From Melitaea cinxia (taxonomy: Eukaryota; Arthropoda; Insecta; Lepidoptera; Nymphalidae): a stretch of 64,000 bases of DNA. Under the pieces are notes generated by a model that worked only from the letters and a program-made list of their open reading frames with translations, was not told the DNA's origin and searched no databases. Where the stretch lies: positions 5,301,501 to 5,365,500 of the forward strand of contig NC_059399.1 of assembly GCF_905220565.1 (NCBI RefSeq), written 5' to 3'. This document shows, in pieces, positions 63,578 to 64,000 of this stretch (positions are counted from its first letter, which is position 1; each line of letters opens with the position of its first letter). The position numbers were made by a program, and so were the translations under genes.

Positions 63578-63755
63578 CTGCTGAGCACAGATATCTGTCC
63601 CCGTCTAGGAGAAAAGTTAAGAGTTTAATCCACGCTAGTCTACTGCGGGTTGGCGGATTTATTCCCTACTATGAGTAACAATTACTATCAGGTGTCTTAA
63701 ATAATAATGGAGACCGATAGCTTTACGTGCTCTCGGAGAGACACGGTGGGGATGT
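63578..63755 (-). repeat. tRNA-derived SINE fragment (Metulj-like)
   Basis: 'gtctaggagaaaagttaaga', 'tgcgggttggcggatttatt' and 'tactatgagtaacaattact' match the other copies; truncated and diverged. Confidence 0.65.
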
Positions 63756-63837
63756 TTTTATTATTATTCAAATTTATACTATCGTAAACATTATGTATTG
63801 TACTAGCACAAAAATTAAGGTATATAAAATTTGAGTA

Positions 63838-64000
63838 CAATACAATACAATACAAATACTCTTTATTGTACACTATCAGAGAAAAATAATTTTACACCGA
63901 AAAAGAAAATATAGACATGTACAAAAGGCGGTCTTATCGCTAAAAGAGCGATCTCTTCCAGACAACCTTAAGCATGAAAAGGACATGACAAAAGAATTAG
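63838..64000 (+). repeat. Interspersed repeat end ('actctttattgtacac...ttccagacaacctt')
   Basis: After (ATACA)n at about 63838-63855 comes 'actctttattgtacactatc' and 'ggcggtcttatcgct...gcgatctcttccagacaacc', a repeat 3' end type shared in part with 28104-28160. Runs off the window. Confidence 0.5.

Noticed and set aside
63123..63584. 153-residue His/Leu/Pro-repeat protein
   Set aside because: It is spg exon 20 read through its donor into a 24-bp minisatellite; DOCK similarity ends at the donor.

Overview
This window looks like a chromosome segment from a butterfly, probably a nymphalid. It is AT-rich and intron-rich. It carries tRNA-derived SINEs of the kind known from butterflies (Metulj-like), short Helitrons ending in CTAG or TTAG, LINE fragments and several cut-and-paste transposon relics. 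No prokaryotic features are present. The species assignment is an inference from repeat types and has not been checked against a database.

Three host genes can be read. (1) A plus-strand gene runs from 7814 past the right edge. Twenty coding exons, all with consistent splice phases, encode about 1,088 residues of a DOCK-family protein: an N-terminal SH3 domain, the DOCK N-terminal region, a DHR-1/C2 domain and the start of the helical-repeat region. The N-terminus is closest to DOCK3/4, which is sponge (spg) in Drosophila. The catalytic DHR-2 exchange domain lies beyond the window. (2) A complete innexin gene (innexin 3-like, 386 aa, eight coding exons, 21856-30980, minus strand) lies wholly inside the 24-kb intron 4 of spg, in the opposite direction. 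(3) A small two-exon minus-strand gene at 2535-4097 (98 aa) has the C-terminal PSMLEDPW motif of the MPLKIP/TTDN1 family.

Layout: 1-2160 repeats and an R1-type reverse-transcriptase relic; 2535-4097 the MPLKIP-like gene; 4323-5760 a decayed PIF/Harbinger element; 7814-18992 the first spg exons, with a mariner relic, Helitrons, a Mutator-like relic with a YqaJ-like domain, SINEs and a LINE tail in the introns; 19142-43204 spg intron 4, holding inx3, a hAT-type element with an 8-bp target duplication (29539-30115) and a 920-bp Harbinger-type element (37292-38211); 43205-63237 the remaining spg exons, spaced closely between repeats.

The most unusual content is in spg intron 16. A 3.77-kb insertion with a perfect 21-bp target-site duplication carries a long minus-strand open frame for a superfamily-1 helicase of the RNA-virus replicase type, with nested Helitrons downstream of it. 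In intron 17 a partial tandem copy of exon 17 keeps an open frame, a splice acceptor and donor, and the same entry and exit phases as exon 17, so it may be a mutually exclusive alternative exon. Some spg exons have essentially only G or C at third codon positions while their neighbours do not.
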